Source: UBA6168 sp039819485 (GTDB lineage: Bacteria; Bacteroidota; Bacteroidia; Chitinophagales; Saprospiraceae). Taken from it: a stretch of DNA of 64,000 bases. Position 1 is the stretch's first letter. Each line of letters opens with the position of its first letter. The translations under genes and the position numbers were made by a program. The notes below the pieces were generated by a model. It searched no databases. It was not told where the DNA came from and saw only the letters and a program-made list of their open reading frames with translations. Positions 1 to 10,245 of the stretch are shown here, in pieces. The stretch is taken from NCBI GenBank assembly GCA_039819485.1, contig JBCBRY010000028.1, positions 1 to 64,000 of the forward strand, given 5' to 3'.

Positions 1-92
1 GATTTTGCATAGCAAAATCACCAAAAGCGCTCCCTCCAAAAGAAGATTTCGTTGCCACAGGCAACGGATACACGCTGCCTGGGAAATTGCTG

Positions 93-124
93 TTTTAAAC
101 ATACCGTACAAGGTATGTTTAAAA
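93..124. repeat. 13-bp perfect inverted repeat
   Basis: Arms TTTTAAACATACC and GGTATGTTTAAAA are separated by six bases. It abuts the terminator hairpin at 121-148 and may form a second stem-loop behind it on the minus strand, or serve a gene lying left of the window. It has no T-run of its own on the plus strand. Confidence 0.55.
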
Positions 125-148
125 AAAAGCGCCCCTGTCCGGGGCGCT
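121..148 (-). terminator. Rho-independent terminator of the 187-621 gene
   Basis: Read on the minus strand, stem AGCGCCCC / GGGGCGCT with loop GGACA is followed directly by a run of T residues (plus-strand A-run 121-127). It lies 39 bases past the stop codon of the small secreted-protein gene, so it is the natural end of that transcript. Confidence 0.85.
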
Positions 149-186
149 CAACGATCTATCTATTCTAATCTAAAACTAAAAAGCCA

Positions 187-621
187 TCAGTGCCGGCCCC
201 ACAAAACCACATTCGCCTTCCTGCCGGAGAAATTTTTCGTGTCATAATAAAAGACCACTTTAGAGATCACCCGCCTGTCCCCTTTCAAGTCCAGGGTTCC
301 GGACTGGCCACCTGCCGGGATCGAACGATTTACCTTGACGACCTGCGTTTGGCCATTGGCAAAATGTACCACTACCCTGTGCAGGTTGATCCCGCCGTTG
401 TTGACCTGTAAACGCAGTTTGGTAAAACGGCCTTCCCGTGCTGTTACCAAAACCTCGTCCCGGTCCAGGCGGTAGTTGACTTTGCGGGTGCCGAGTTTTT
501 CCCAGCGGATCGGTTTTTTGATTGCTGCAAAATCCTGGGGAGCAGGGTCGGTGGTCGCCTGTGCAGTAAAATTTAAGGTCACGAGGAATACGATTAAGAA
601 AAAGGCTGCAAAATTTTTCAT
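187..621 (-). CDS. Small secreted DUF2541-like protein
   Basis: 144-residue protein. Residues 1-22 form a typical signal peptide (MKNFAAFFLIVFLVTLNF, cleavage near TAQA), so the product is exported to the periplasm or cell surface. The mature part is about 120 residues, beta-rich, with alternating hydrophobic/basic strands (KLRLQVNNGGINLHRVVVHF, ISKVVFYYDTKNF). This layout resembles the DUF2541-type families of small exported beta proteins, whose function is unknown to me; the assignment is by impression only. There is no T9SS tail, lipobox or catalytic motif. It is a single-gene unit with its own terminator at 121-148; the upstream neighbour on the same strand is far away, beyond the PQQ-type gene's 3' end at 866. 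Confidence 0.7.
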   Translation of the reverse strand: MKNFAAFFLIVFLVTLNFTAQATTDPAPQDFAAIKKPIRWEKLGTRKVNYRLDRDEVLVTAREGRFTKLRLQVNNGGINLHRVVVHFANGQTQVVKVNRSIPAGGQSGTLDLKGDRRVISKVVFYYDTKNFSGRKANVVLWGRH

Positions 622-865
622 GCTTTAGCTGTTTTTGGTTGTGATGAAATGGTTGAAAAACAGCTCTTTGACCGTAGCAGTGTACAGGCGTTTAAATGAT
701 ATTTCTTAAAGTTTTGTGAAAGAATCAATAATATCCGACCTCCCTCCCCTGCTATCGAAACGGTATGGTTCCCTTTGTTGCAATGCATTGTCCCTGTCCC
801 ATGCCCAGACAGGAGCCGTTTTTGGACTTGCTACAAAAATCGATACCGAAACGGGAACAATCAAA

Positions 866-3800
866 TCACCGCTTCCCCACCACCAGCGGCAGTGCCTTCG
901 CCTTCCGTCCGTCTGCCTGAATCCACATCACGTACCACCCCTCCGGCACACCTGCCAAATCCATCCGGTGAGGGGCCGAGGAAGCATAGTCAACTTCCAT
1001 TTCTTTTATCAAATGCCCCATTCGATCAATGAGGAGCAGCCGTACCCGTTGGCCCTCCACACCAAATAAATTGACATCTACGTAGGAGTTGGCCGGGTTG
1101 GGAAAAAGTTTGAAATCAAGCAAATCCTCCCAATGTTCCAGAAGGACTACATTGGAATAAAGGGCTGTTTCGTCCTTCTGGAGCAGTTTGATCCGATAGT
1201 AGTTCCAACCGGGCTGAGGGTTTTGGTCGACATCCTCATAAACCGTATGGCGATCAGAAAATTCGCGATTTGGTTGTGATTGAATTTCCTGCCACTCAAA
1301 GCCGTTAGTCGATCTTTCTATAACGTATGTTTCACCGTTTTCTCCCAGGTTGGAGGCCCACATCAGTTGGGTAATGGCTCCCGTAGGCCATGCCTCCAGA
1401 TCAAAGGTCCCTCCAGGCAAACCTATCAACGGGCTCGCGCTGGGTGCCAAAGTGACGAGGGCTTCGTCGTCCTCAGCGGGTACCCCCGATGTATTGTTGC
1501 CAGGAGAACTGTCGAGGTCGGAAGGGTTCGCCGTTCTGACTTGTACGAAATAAGGAAGCGGGGTAGAGTTTTGCAGACAAAACAAAACCATATCGAGTGT
1601 TACCGTTTCGCCAGCAGCCAAAGATCCGACTACCCATTCATTGAAAAAAAGATCGTAGTTGCCCTGTGAAGCATCACTTGAAGTGAATGCCAGCCCTTGT
1701 GGGATGGGCACTTCCAATTTGATATTATTCGCGCTTTCATCGCCCACATTGGAAAGGGTAATACTAAATGTGACATTTTGCCAAATCAACAAATTAGGGC
1801 TGCTCGATTCAAGTGTAACTTCCAGATCTGGTCCACCCTGCCCCGGTTCATTGACATTGAAGGACCGCAACACATCCGGTGCCGGATTGTATTGAACATC
1901 GCCGGCCTGACTCGCCCGAACGGTCACCTGGCCGGCCGTCCCATTTAAAGTAATCGTATTGCCGGTAATCGATGCTGGACCGGAAACGACTTCCAAACTC
2001 ACCGGAAGTCCGCTGGAAGCACTGACTGAAACTGAAAATGGCTGGTCAGTGGTCTGCTTATTCGGAATTGCGGGAAAATCAATCGTTTGATTATCCAAGC
2101 CGGGTACATTTACCTGAAATGTTCTTTCCACCGCCGCCGCCGGATTCCAGTTAGTGTTTCCACTTTGGGTCGCTCGAACCGTTACCTCACCAGTCGTTCC
2201 TTCCAGCGTAATAACATTTCCAGCGATGCTGGCTGGCCCAGCGATGATTTCTAAATCAACCGGCAGACCACTCGTTGCGGAAGCAGAAACCGTAAAAGGC
2301 GGATCATCCGATTCTTTATCCGCTATGGCAGGGAAAGTAATGGACTGGTCTTGCGGGCCCGCCCCCGGTAAAGTCGCAGTAAAAGAGGCTTCATCATCTT
2401 CCAAAGCTGTACAACAGGTTCCATTGCCCGGGGTGCTGTCATCATCGGCCGGTGTTGCATTGCTGACTTCCGCCCAACCCGTTATCGGATTATTTTCCAA
2501 AATAAACCAATTGACGGTGATCGTCTCGGTAGCGCCCGCAGGCATATCGCCAACCGTCCAAATTTGGTTGCCGTTAAAATTGTAATTGCCTTTCGAAGCA
2601 TCCACTTCATTTCCACCTACAAAGACAACACTGGCGGGTTTGGGAAAATAAACCTCCACATTGCTGGCATCGGCCACTCCATTATTGGTCAAGGTAGCAG
2701 TGAAACCAATGTTGCCCCATTGGATGACCGTTGATGGACTGGCACTCATGGCCAACTCCAGATCTACCCCACTCCCGCCACCGGGGGTCGTAACCACAAA
2801 ACTCCGATCTACATCAGGTGCAGGGTTGTACTGAGCATCACCTGCCTGGCTCGCACGGACAGTGACCGTTCCCGGCGATCCGTCCAGTGTTACCGTATTT
2901 CCTGAAATAGTGGCCGGGCCGCTGATAACCGAAAAGCTGACAGGCAGTCCGCTCGAAGCGGTAGCATTTACATTAAATGGAGGGCTCGTTGTTTGTTTGT
3001 TGGCCAGGGACCCAAAGCTGATGGTTTGATCTTCCAGCCCCGGTTCATTTACCTGAAAAGAACGTTCAATAGCAGGAGCGGCATTCCAATCGGCATTTCC
3101 GGGCTGAGAGGCGCGCACCGTTACCGTTCCTGTGGTTCCAGCAAGGGTGATTGTATTCCCGGAAATACTGGCCGGCCCCGCAACAATTGCTAAAGTCACG
3201 GGCAGGCCACTCGTTGCCGAGGCCGTAATGACAAAAGGCAAATCATCTGATTCTTTATTTGAAATGGCCGGGAATGTAATGGTTTGATCCTGCGGGCCCT
3301 GTCCGGGTACAGTAAGAATTAAAGCTGTTTCATCGTCTTCGTTGGCTGCGCAGCAGGTCCCGTTGCCGGGAGTACTATCGTCATCGGTTTCATTGGCGGC
3401 CGTTACCTGCGCCCATGCGGTCAAGGGATCAGCAGAAAGTATATACCAATTGACGGTGATACTGGCCGTAGCACCGGCCGCCAGCGTACCGACTGTCCAG
3501 ATTTGATTGCCAAAATAATTATAACTTCCCTGAGTGGCTGTATACTCATTACCGCCTACCCAAACCACCTCCGTAGGCTTGGGCACATAGACTTCCACAC
3601 CAGTAGCTGTCGAGGTTCCCTCATTGGTGATGGTAAATGTAGATTCGACATTATTATAAACAATCAGGAAAGAAGGGTCTGCAGTCACAGCAAGAGATAG
3701 GTCGATACCGCCTCCACCTGTTGGCTCACTAACCTGAAATGTTTGTTCGACCGGTGGGGCTGGGTTCCATTGGTTATTTCCGTTTTGAATGGCACGGATG

Positions 3801-6742
3801 GTAACGGTTCCCGGCGTACCACTCAATGTAATTATGTTTCCCGCAATAGAAGCGGGCCCACTGATTACCAGAAAATTCACAGGGAGGCCACTTGTTGCAG
3901 AAGCAGAAATTGAAAAGGGCCCGTCTGTCGTTAATTTATTTGCGATGGGGGAAAAATCAATAAATTGGTCCTCTGACGTGTTTCCACCGAAAGGAACCAG
4001 GCGGTTTCCGGGCATCGGCAGTTCCTGTGTTCCGTTTGGCAACTGCCAACCCACGGCGAGGTTGTCTCCCCCTCCTTGCTCCTTTTGCAGTGCCTCGATA
4101 TAATAAAGCTCGCCTGCATTTAACGAAATCAAAGCAGACCGTTGCTCGGGAAATTTATTCCATTGCCTCGAACTGGACCAGCCCGGTACATTGGCAATCA
4201 GTTGTTTATTGCCAGGGTCATCATCGGTACTCAACCACAATTCGCCATTGTCATCGCTGGAAATCCAAAACCGGTATTGACCAGAGACAGGAGGGCAGAT
4301 GTAGCCCCTCACGCGGGTCCCAAAATTATCCATGGCATTCACTGGTATTTCAAAAATGCCCAGCTGGTCTGTGATGTCTGGTGTAGTGGTCAAAGGAATT
4401 TCTGATACAGCCGTTCCGGAAACCCCCGTCCAGACTTCCCGCGAAATAAGCCCCGTACCCGGACAGGAACCGGTCGGGCTCACATTTACCCAAAAACTTT
4501 GTTCGGCATTAAAGGCAGGGCCAAAATTTCCGTCACCGGGCTGGGTGGCAACAATCGTTACCTTGCCCGGAACACCACTCAATGTTACCGTATTGCCCAG
4601 CACACTGGCCGGTCCCTCAGTTACGTAAAAAGTGACAGGCAGTCCACTTGTCGCACTGGCAGAAATGCTGAAAGGCCCGTCAGTTACCAGCTTATCCGAA
4701 ACCTGAGAGAAATTAATACTCTGGCCATTTCCAGAACAATCCGGAAAAATGTCTTTTTGATAATGATCTGCCGCACCCGTCGGGTCTGTTACCGTTAGAT
4801 CGACCCGGTACCAATAGCTGGCCGTGTAGCAGCTCACCGCCGTCAAATTGGTAGTGGCGTTAGCCGTAGTGTAAGTCTGTAATGGATGGTAATGGTTATT
4901 GTGGTAAAGTTTTACTTCCCAGAAATAGCTCAATTCGCCCTGCGTATGATTGGCATCAGAAACATTGGCACTTAATGACACCACATTGGACGTACTTGGG
5001 TCAAAAGTATCCATCCCATCCACACTGGTAGATAAAATGTTTGGTGGAGCGTTGTTCAGCGAAATATTGATCGTTGTGAAATCACTAAGCCCACCGGGAT
5101 CAGTAGCGGTCAGCCTTACCTCATAGCCAGCCGGGCCAGCACCACTTGTAAAAGTATGCACCGGATTAGGTTGGTTACTGGTATTCCCATCACCAAAATC
5201 CCATAACAAGGTCAACGGATCGCCGTCCTCATCATAAGTATTCAAAGAATTAAAACTGACCGTGAGTGGAGCATTTCCAGCAACCACATTGGCGGAAGCA
5301 AAAGCAACGGGCGCGTGCTGGGTAGTGCCGGTGAAGGAGACCTGCCTGATTTCATCCGGCCACCGGACATAATAAAGGGCGGTCTCATCCGGGTCTGTAT
5401 TAAGGAAAATGCATGGCCCGGCAGCATTGACAAAGTTTTTCACCTCGACCGGATTCCAGTTTTCATCGAACCGAAAATTCCTGATCCAACCAGCTCCATA
5501 ATCCGCATGAAAATAGGTATCGTGCCATTCAGATGGAAAATCATGCCCATGAAACCACACCCCTCCGGTACTGGCATTTCCATTGAAAGTTGGACCGGGG
5601 AGTGTGGCGGAGCCAACGTTGACAATGCTGCCATTGACCAAACCCCTTGGATTCCCGTTTCGCCAATCAACTTTTGGCCGGTCGTGCTGGCCAGGCAAAT
5701 AATTGCTGTTGTTGTAACCGGGTTGATGGGTCATGCCTTCGTATTTAGGCCAACCGAAATTCATCGCCGGCCCGGTCACGATGCTTAGTTCCTCTCTTCT
5801 GCCCCATCCGACATCTCCAAAAATGAACACTCCCGGGTTGCCTTCAGAGGCTACGTGACTTCCACTTTCGGGCACTTTGGTCATGCGGTACGGGTTGCGC
5901 ACGCCCCGTGCCCAGGTTCGGGAAGCGGGCGATTTCGGATTGTTGGGGTCAAAGTATGGATTAGAAGGTAGACCTTCTCCCGTCTGCGGGTCAAGTCGAA
6001 CAATTTTACCGGAATAATTATCGAGGGTCTGGCAGCGGTATGCCCCGATATTTTCGGCAGGTGTGATAATGCCGTCGTCCAGGCCCTGCTGCCAGTAAGT
6101 TTCATTCGCCGAACCCTGATCGGTACTGCTATAACTCGCTCCATCACCGAGGGAGGCCAGAAGCGTACCGTCGTCGCCAAAAACAAGCGACCCGGTGCCA
6201 TGTGATTCGTGTAAAATGGGCGGGCCATCTTGTACATTTTCACCCAACAGAATAAACCGGCTGGAAGGAATGGTCGTCGTGAAGCCGGTTGCTATATTTG
6301 CCTGATAACGGGTGATCCTGCCAATGGTGGCCGCAAAATATTCATTTTCGGAAGGATCGTATTGAGGTGTGCCGGCGTAAAGCAAATGATGCCGATCCAC
6401 TACGTAGAGCAAATAGTAGTAGCCATTTGAAAGGAAGTTTGGATCGAGGGCAAAACCCAGCAGGCCAAAATCTCTCCATCCGCCAACTTCATCACTGATG
6501 TCCAACAATGGCGGGGAAAGTTTTTCGCCGTTCTCCACGATCCATACCCGGCCATCTCGCTCCCAGACAAACATCCGCCCGGAAGCATCCCACGTAAAGC
6601 CCGAAACTTCGTTCCATCCATCCATATAAACCTGGTCGGTAAAGCCAGAAGGTTGGGCATGGATTGTACCAACGATAAAAAAAGAAGTGATGATCAGTAG
6701 CCTGGTAAGCCACATGCTTAAGCTCAAAGACGACGGGTTCAT
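866..6742 (-). CDS. T9SS-exported PQQ-type sugar dehydrogenase fused to PKD, PA14 and Ig-like repeats
   Basis: 1958-residue secreted protein. Signal peptide about residues 1-30 (an internal Met at residue 10 is an alternative start). Residues about 31-470 look like the six-bladed glucose/sorbosone dehydrogenase propeller (GLLGFALDPNFLSNGYYYLL, RVRNPYRM-type and DVGWGRREE-type segments). A PKD domain follows (about 477-562, WDFGDGNTSNQPNPVHTF), then a PA14-like domain (about 764-919, RFWISSDDNGELWLS). Six copies of an about 80-residue Ig-like repeat with the signature ATSGLPV...GPASI.GN lie near 673-757, 926-1005, 1152-1228, 1237-1316, 1464-1540 and 1550-1630, interleaved with three DUF11/CARDB-like domains. 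After a fibronectin-like stretch the protein ends in a T9SS type-A sorting domain (about 1876-1958, KLFPNPANSYVDVNLFG). The enzyme head probably oxidises a sugar or sugar alcohol outside the cell using PQQ, but the cofactor ligands were not verified. Confidence 0.88.
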   Translation of the reverse strand: MNPSSLSLSMWLTRLLIITSFFIVGTIHAQPSGFTDQVYMDGWNEVSGFTWDASGRMFVWERDGRVWIVENGEKLSPPLLDISDEVGGWRDFGLLGFALDPNFLSNGYYYLLYVVDRHHLLYAGTPQYDPSENEYFAATIGRITRYQANIATGFTTTIPSSRFILLGENVQDGPPILHESHGTGSLVFGDDGTLLASLGDGASYSSTDQGSANETYWQQGLDDGIITPAENIGAYRCQTLDNYSGKIVRLDPQTGEGLPSNPYFDPNNPKSPASRTWARGVRNPYRMTKVPESGSHVASEGNPGVFIFGDVGWGRREELSIVTGPAMNFGWPKYEGMTHQPGYNNSNYLPGQHDRPKVDWRNGNPRGLVNGSIVNVGSATLPGPTFNGNASTGGVWFHGHDFPSEWHDTYFHADYGAGWIRNFRFDENWNPVEVKNFVNAAGPCIFLNTDPDETALYYVRWPDEIRQVSFTGTTQHAPVAFASANVVAGNAPLTVSFNSLNTYDEDGDPLTLLWDFGDGNTSNQPNPVHTFTSGAGPAGYEVRLTATDPGGLSDFTTINISLNNAPPNILSTSVDGMDTFDPSTSNVVSLSANVSDANHTQGELSYFWEVKLYHNNHYHPLQTYTTANATTNLTAVSCYTASYWYRVDLTVTDPTGAADHYQKDIFPDCSGNGQSINFSQVSDKLVTDGPFSISASATSGLPVTFYVTEGPASVLGNTVTLSGVPGKVTIVATQPGDGNFGPAFNAEQSFWVNVSPTGSCPGTGLISREVWTGVSGTAVSEIPLTTTPDITDQLGIFEIPVNAMDNFGTRVRGYICPPVSGQYRFWISSDDNGELWLSTDDDPGNKQLIANVPGWSSSRQWNKFPEQRSALISLNAGELYYIEALQKEQGGGDNLAVGWQLPNGTQELPMPGNRLVPFGGNTSEDQFIDFSPIANKLTTDGPFSISASATSGLPVNFLVISGPASIAGNIITLSGTPGTVTIRAIQNGNNQWNPAPPVEQTFQVSEPTGGGGIDLSLAVTADPSFLIVYNNVESTFTITNEGTSTATGVEVYVPKPTEVVWVGGNEYTATQGSYNYFGNQIWTVGTLAAGATASITVNWYILSADPLTAWAQVTAANETDDDSTPGNGTCCAANEDDETALILTVPGQGPQDQTITFPAISNKESDDLPFVITASATSGLPVTLAIVAGPASISGNTITLAGTTGTVTVRASQPGNADWNAAPAIERSFQVNEPGLEDQTISFGSLANKQTTSPPFNVNATASSGLPVSFSVISGPATISGNTVTLDGSPGTVTVRASQAGDAQYNPAPDVDRSFVVTTPGGGSGVDLELAMSASPSTVIQWGNIGFTATLTNNGVADASNVEVYFPKPASVVFVGGNEVDASKGNYNFNGNQIWTVGDMPAGATETITVNWFILENNPITGWAEVSNATPADDDSTPGNGTCCTALEDDEASFTATLPGAGPQDQSITFPAIADKESDDPPFTVSASATSGLPVDLEIIAGPASIAGNVITLEGTTGEVTVRATQSGNTNWNPAAAVERTFQVNVPGLDNQTIDFPAIPNKQTTDQPFSVSVSASSGLPVSLEVVSGPASITGNTITLNGTAGQVTVRASQAGDVQYNPAPDVLRSFNVNEPGQGGPDLEVTLESSSPNLLIWQNVTFSITLSNVGDESANNIKLEVPIPQGLAFTSSDASQGNYDLFFNEWVVGSLAAGETVTLDMVLFCLQNSTPLPYFVQVRTANPSDLDSSPGNNTSGVPAEDDEALVTLAPSASPLIGLPGGTFDLEAWPTGAITQLMWASNLGENGETYVIERSTNGFEWQEIQSQPNREFSDRHTVYEDVDQNPQPGWNYYRIKLLQKDETALYSNVVLLEHWEDLLDFKLFPNPANSYVDVNLFGVEGQRVRLLLIDRMGHLIKEMEVDYASSAPHRMDLAGVPEGWYVMWIQADGRKAKALPLVVGKR

Positions 6743-7174
6743 AATGTTTGATTTGAAGCTGGTTTAACTTTCGCTTTTTTGAAAACCAAAATCAAATTAT
6801 TTTCAAAATGGCAAAATCCAAACAACTTCCTGTTGATGAATAAATTGATTTTCTTTTGAAAGAAAAAAATAGGGTAAAAATTTCAGCTTTAATGCAGTGA
6901 GACTCGGGGGAGATGCGCCTTTCCGACAGGTGGAGGTGAAGATAAGGCTATTATAAAAAAATAGAAATACCTACGAAACTAATTTATCAGACCAAAAACG
7001 AATAAAGAGCATAAAACATTGATAATCAGATTTTAAGCTCTATTCATTATTCGACATTTCTTAAGAAAAAATCATTTGAGAATATAAATCAATCCCGTTC
7101 TTAATGCCTTTTAAAAAGATTAATCAGTTGTACTCGTTGTGAATGAAGCAGCTATTCTTAGTTTGATTAACGTT

Positions 7175-7267
7175 CTACAGATAAAATGATTTAAGCAGAA
7201 ATAGCAGTACGCCAATGAAAAGCAACAGCAACAACCAGGGTGCTTTCGTTTTTAAATCGTCTTTCAT
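7175..7267 (-). CDS. Possible 30-residue single-span membrane peptide
   Basis: ATG at 7267 to TAG at 7175. The predicted peptide starts MKDDLKTKAPW, followed by one hydrophobic helix (LLLLLFIGVLLFLLK) and ends SFYL. A charged N-terminus of about 10 residues followed by one clean transmembrane helix is the usual layout of bacterial small membrane proteins, and the hydrophobic stretch is too regular to be typical of random AT-rich DNA. No ribosome-binding site can be judged in Bacteroidota by eye. Function unknown; it could also be chance. Confidence 0.4.
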   Translation of the reverse strand: MKDDLKTKAPWLLLLLFIGVLLFLLKSFYL

Positions 7268-7659
7268 AGTTGTCAGTCAATAGTTAAAACAATTCAGTAC
7301 ACTATAAGTGTCTAGAACTGTAATTAGAATGAGTGATACCTAACCTAATAAAATGAGCCGTTGAACGTCTTGAATGAGAGGAAATGCAAATATAGCTTAT
7401 AGTGGGCAATGGAACAAGTATTTCCCGTGGTTCGAACTATGTTTTTAACAATGTGCTTACTTCCGGACAAGATAGGTAACTCGAATACATCTTCGACTTG
7501 ATTCCGCGATTGGTCTTTGCTTTGTACGTATACAGAAACAGCTTCATGGGAGTGTGGGCTATCCCATGAAGCTGAATTGACTCCGTTTACAGAAAGGCTA
7601 AATAGATCTTTCCCAAACGCCATTACCGTGGCTGACCAGACGTAATTTCCGTTGTTTAT

Positions 7660-7937
7660 CATAAACAATCAACTGCACCCCTTCGATTGCTGGTGGCCTG
7701 GTTCCAAGTGGCACCTTCCTCGTCCGTACAATAAATTCCGGTCCCGTAGGAGCCGCGGGTCTTGTGTATATCATACCCACCCAGGGTAGAATCTGGAAAA
7801 TAGGCTTCGCCTGTTCCGATGACCATGGTGTTTGGATCATTTGGGTGAAAAGCTATCGCATTTACACCCACCACTTTATGGGGATTGGTATTTACCCATT
7901 GCCAACCTTGGTCATCTTTGGTATTTTCATTTAAATA
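7660..7937 (-). pseudogene. Decayed BNR/sortilin-type repeat gene fragment
   Basis: On the minus strand the frame after the stop at 7938-7940 reads about 90 residues, including QGWQWVNTNPHKVVGVNAI, AFHPNDPNTMVIGTGEAYF and GSYGTGIYCTDEEGATWNQA. This is the pattern of BNR/VPS10-like propeller repeats in secreted T9SS proteins (N.IAFHP.DPN..YIGTG ... G.GI..T.D.G.TW). No start, signal peptide or continuation was found; the reading frame dissolves near 7660. It is best read as a surviving piece of a much longer secreted-protein gene. Confidence 0.6.
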
Positions 7938-8808
7938 TTACAAATAACAGTGTTGCACAAAAAAGAAGTGGACACTAAAGGAAAGCCCCTGTGACCACTC
8001 CATTGTTTTCTAATTTGGTTACCCAGTTTAGTGAGGTGAGATACCTTTAATCATGATTACGGCACCCGGAATAAGTCTTAGAATAAACCAGCGTTAAAAA
8101 AAACCTTGTGAGGTAAAACAATATTCATTTTCATCTGACAGGGGTAATAAAAGGGATTTGGTCTTTGCCCTTATAGACAAAGACCAGACTCCGAACTCCA
8201 TTGTATCATTTAATGATAATTTGGGGGATAGCTGGTCATAAACTGGGAGGCCGGGCCTATGATTACTAGAATATCAATGCCCAGCCGTCCCTGTTTTTAA
8301 TTTCACTAAGTGTCGGAAATGTGCAAAGGGACAAATCCAGATAAATTTACCGCTTGAATGCTGAAGGCCGTGAAAGGCAGGCGAAAGTTCGAAGCCAAAG
8401 CCGGCCTTCTGTTTGTGAGGTACGATATTCTAGATAATCTTGTTCAAAATGAGAATCAAAACTCGTTGTTCTCCATTTCTAATTTAACTATTTATATAAT
8501 GATTTTGATACCTGACAGGTTAAAGCTTAGATGAGCATTTGGTATCAGAGAAGATTTTCAAAAACAGAAAAATGCTTTCAATTTAACTGTAGTAAAGATA
8601 TTGCAGATAATATCCTTTTTGAGAGACAAATTCTTTCAATACTACCCAAAATTTTTCATACTTTGCAACAAGTAATTTATCATAAAAATTTAATAATCAA
8701 TTATTTACAATATTATTATCAAATTAAATACTTCCTAAAAAAATAAAAACTAACTTTATTCTCGAACTTCGTTTATTCCTGCCCCATTTCAACGTTAAGC
8801 TGCGCATT

Positions 8809-10245
8809 ATGAATCGAAATACTTCCGTCCAGCTGCTAAAGCTACTTTCCAGTGAAGAAATCCGCCGGCTAGGCAAATTTCTCCGTTCTCCTTATTTCAA
8901 CTATAGTCAACCAGTCATCGCCTTGTTCGAGCGCCTCCGCCGCCATCATCCCGATTACGACCCCCAAAAAATACAACCAGTAAACCTTTGGAAAAAAATA
9001 CATCCCACAGCAGCATATGAAGAACAAAAATATTGGAAACTAAACTTTAAGCTCTGCCGATTGATTGAGCGATTTATGGCAGTGGAAGAGATGGAAGCCA
9101 ATCATTTCGAACACAAAAAGCATTTGCTGTATTCCCACCGCCGACGCAACGCACAAACACTTTTTGTGAGAGAAACAAAATCATTGATCGCACAAATCGA
9201 ATCGCAGCCCTATCAAGACATCCATTCTTATTCAAAGACCCTTTGGCTGAAACACGATTATTTTTACAGCACAGTAACGGACAAATATAGCCCGGCCATT
9301 TATTCAGTGGAAGATGCCATGCATGACCTCGACCGATTTTATACTTTGGCCAAACTGCGCTTTGCCAGCGAAATAAAAAACAGGGAACAAATCTTTGCCC
9401 AGAAAACCCCTCTGAAGTTGCTGGGCGAATGCATCACCACGTGCCATGAGTATGAGCATGAAAACCCGGCTTACCTGATGTACCGGACCATATTGTCACT
9501 ATATGACAATGAAGCCAGCGAAGAAGCATTCTACCGGGGGAAGGAACAACTGGCCTTTCACTTTGCATCGCTCAGTAAAAACGACCAGAACGAAATTCTG
9601 TTGAACCTGCGCAACTATGCGATCCGGCAACTGAACAAGGGCCACAACTCTTTTTGGAAAGAATTGCTGGACCTCTACCAACTGGGGCTCGAACTCAACC
9701 TGATTGTTGACAACAACAAAATAAGTGATGCCGCTTTTGGCAACATCGTAAAAACCGGATGCGTAGCCAAAGAATTCGCCTGGACGGAAGAATTCATCGA
9801 ATCACATGAGCAGTTTTTAGATGAAGAAATCAGGGTCGATACAAAAATCCTGAGCATGGGAATCCTGTACTTTGAAAAAGAAGAATTTCACAAAGTGATT
9901 GAACTTTATAGCCAACATGCTTTTTCCCAGTTATTGCACCAGATGAGCGCAAGGATTACACTTATCAAGTCCTGGTTCAGTCAATTTCAGGAGGACAAAA
10001 ACCTCTACTCCGTTTTGAGTGCAAAACTGGAATCAGCAGAAAAGTTTTTCCGCAGGAACAAAGCAATTTCCAAGCAAAAAAAGCAAATGCACTTAAACTT
10101 TATTTTGGCCACCCGGCAGTTGTCAGATTTATTGTACCAACGAAAAAGCGCCAAGTTGATCAGGCAAAAAATGAATAAATACTTGAGCTTGAAATCAAAT
10201 ATGGCGACCAAACAGTGGTTCCTGAATAAATTGGACCAGATTTGA
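8809..10245 (+). CDS. Cytoplasmic alpha-helical protein of unknown function
   Basis: 478 residues, no signal peptide and no membrane segments, so probably cytoplasmic. It is rich in Leu, Glu, Lys, Phe and Tyr and looks entirely alpha-helical, in the manner of TPR-like solenoids. The N-terminus (LLSSEEIRRLGKFLRSPYFN) resembles a conserved opening seen in a family of about 480-residue hypothetical proteins of Saprospiria-type Bacteroidota. No catalytic motif was seen. The ATG at 8809 is the first in the frame and is preceded by an AT-rich leader. Neighbours are unrelated and face the other way, so it is a monocistronic unit. Function not recognised. Confidence 0.8.
   Translation: MNRNTSVQLLKLLSSEEIRRLGKFLRSPYFNYSQPVIALFERLRRHHPDYDPQKIQPVNLWKKIHPTAAYEEQKYWKLNFKLCRLIERFMAVEEMEANHFEHKKHLLYSHRRRNAQTLFVRETKSLIAQIESQPYQDIHSYSKTLWLKHDYFYSTVTDKYSPAIYSVEDAMHDLDRFYTLAKLRFASEIKNREQIFAQKTPLKLLGECITTCHEYEHENPAYLMYRTILSLYDNEASEEAFYRGKEQLAFHFASLSKNDQNEILLNLRNYAIRQLNKGHNSFWKELLDLYQLGLELNLIVDNNKISDAAFGNIVKTGCVAKEFAWTEEFIESHEQFLDEEIRVDTKILSMGILYFEKEEFHKVIELYSQHAFSQLLHQMSARITLIKSWFSQFQEDKNLYSVLSAKLESAEKFFRRNKAISKQKKQMHLNFILATRQLSDLLYQRKSAKLIRQKMNKYLSLKSNMATKQWFLNKLDQI

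Larger units (their letters stand above)
6743..8808. other. 2-kb gene-poor region
   Basis: AT-rich, without a convincing long gene. It holds a possible 30-codon membrane peptide (7175-7267), a decayed fragment of a BNR/sortilin-type gene (7660-7937), and a short inverted repeat TGGTCTTTG/CAAAGACCA at 8159-8186. The last 350 bases are very AT-rich and probably contain the promoter of the 8809 gene. Scattered short open frames here look random in composition. The region reads like a graveyard between two conserved blocks. Confidence 0.5.

Noticed and set aside
7345..7668. 107-codon frame on the minus strand next to the BNR remnant
   Set aside because: No resemblance to BNR repeats and no signal peptide; probably open by chance after decay of the region.
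7960..8000. Possible insertion-sequence end (TGTTGCACAAAAAAGAAGTGG)
   Set aside because: Only one end-like sequence seen, no inverted partner, target duplication or transposase fragment.
8531..8746. 71-codon frame on the plus strand
   Set aside because: Very AT-rich sequence rich in Ile/Lys/Tyr/Phe as expected by chance; no family pattern and directly in the upstream region of the 8809 gene.
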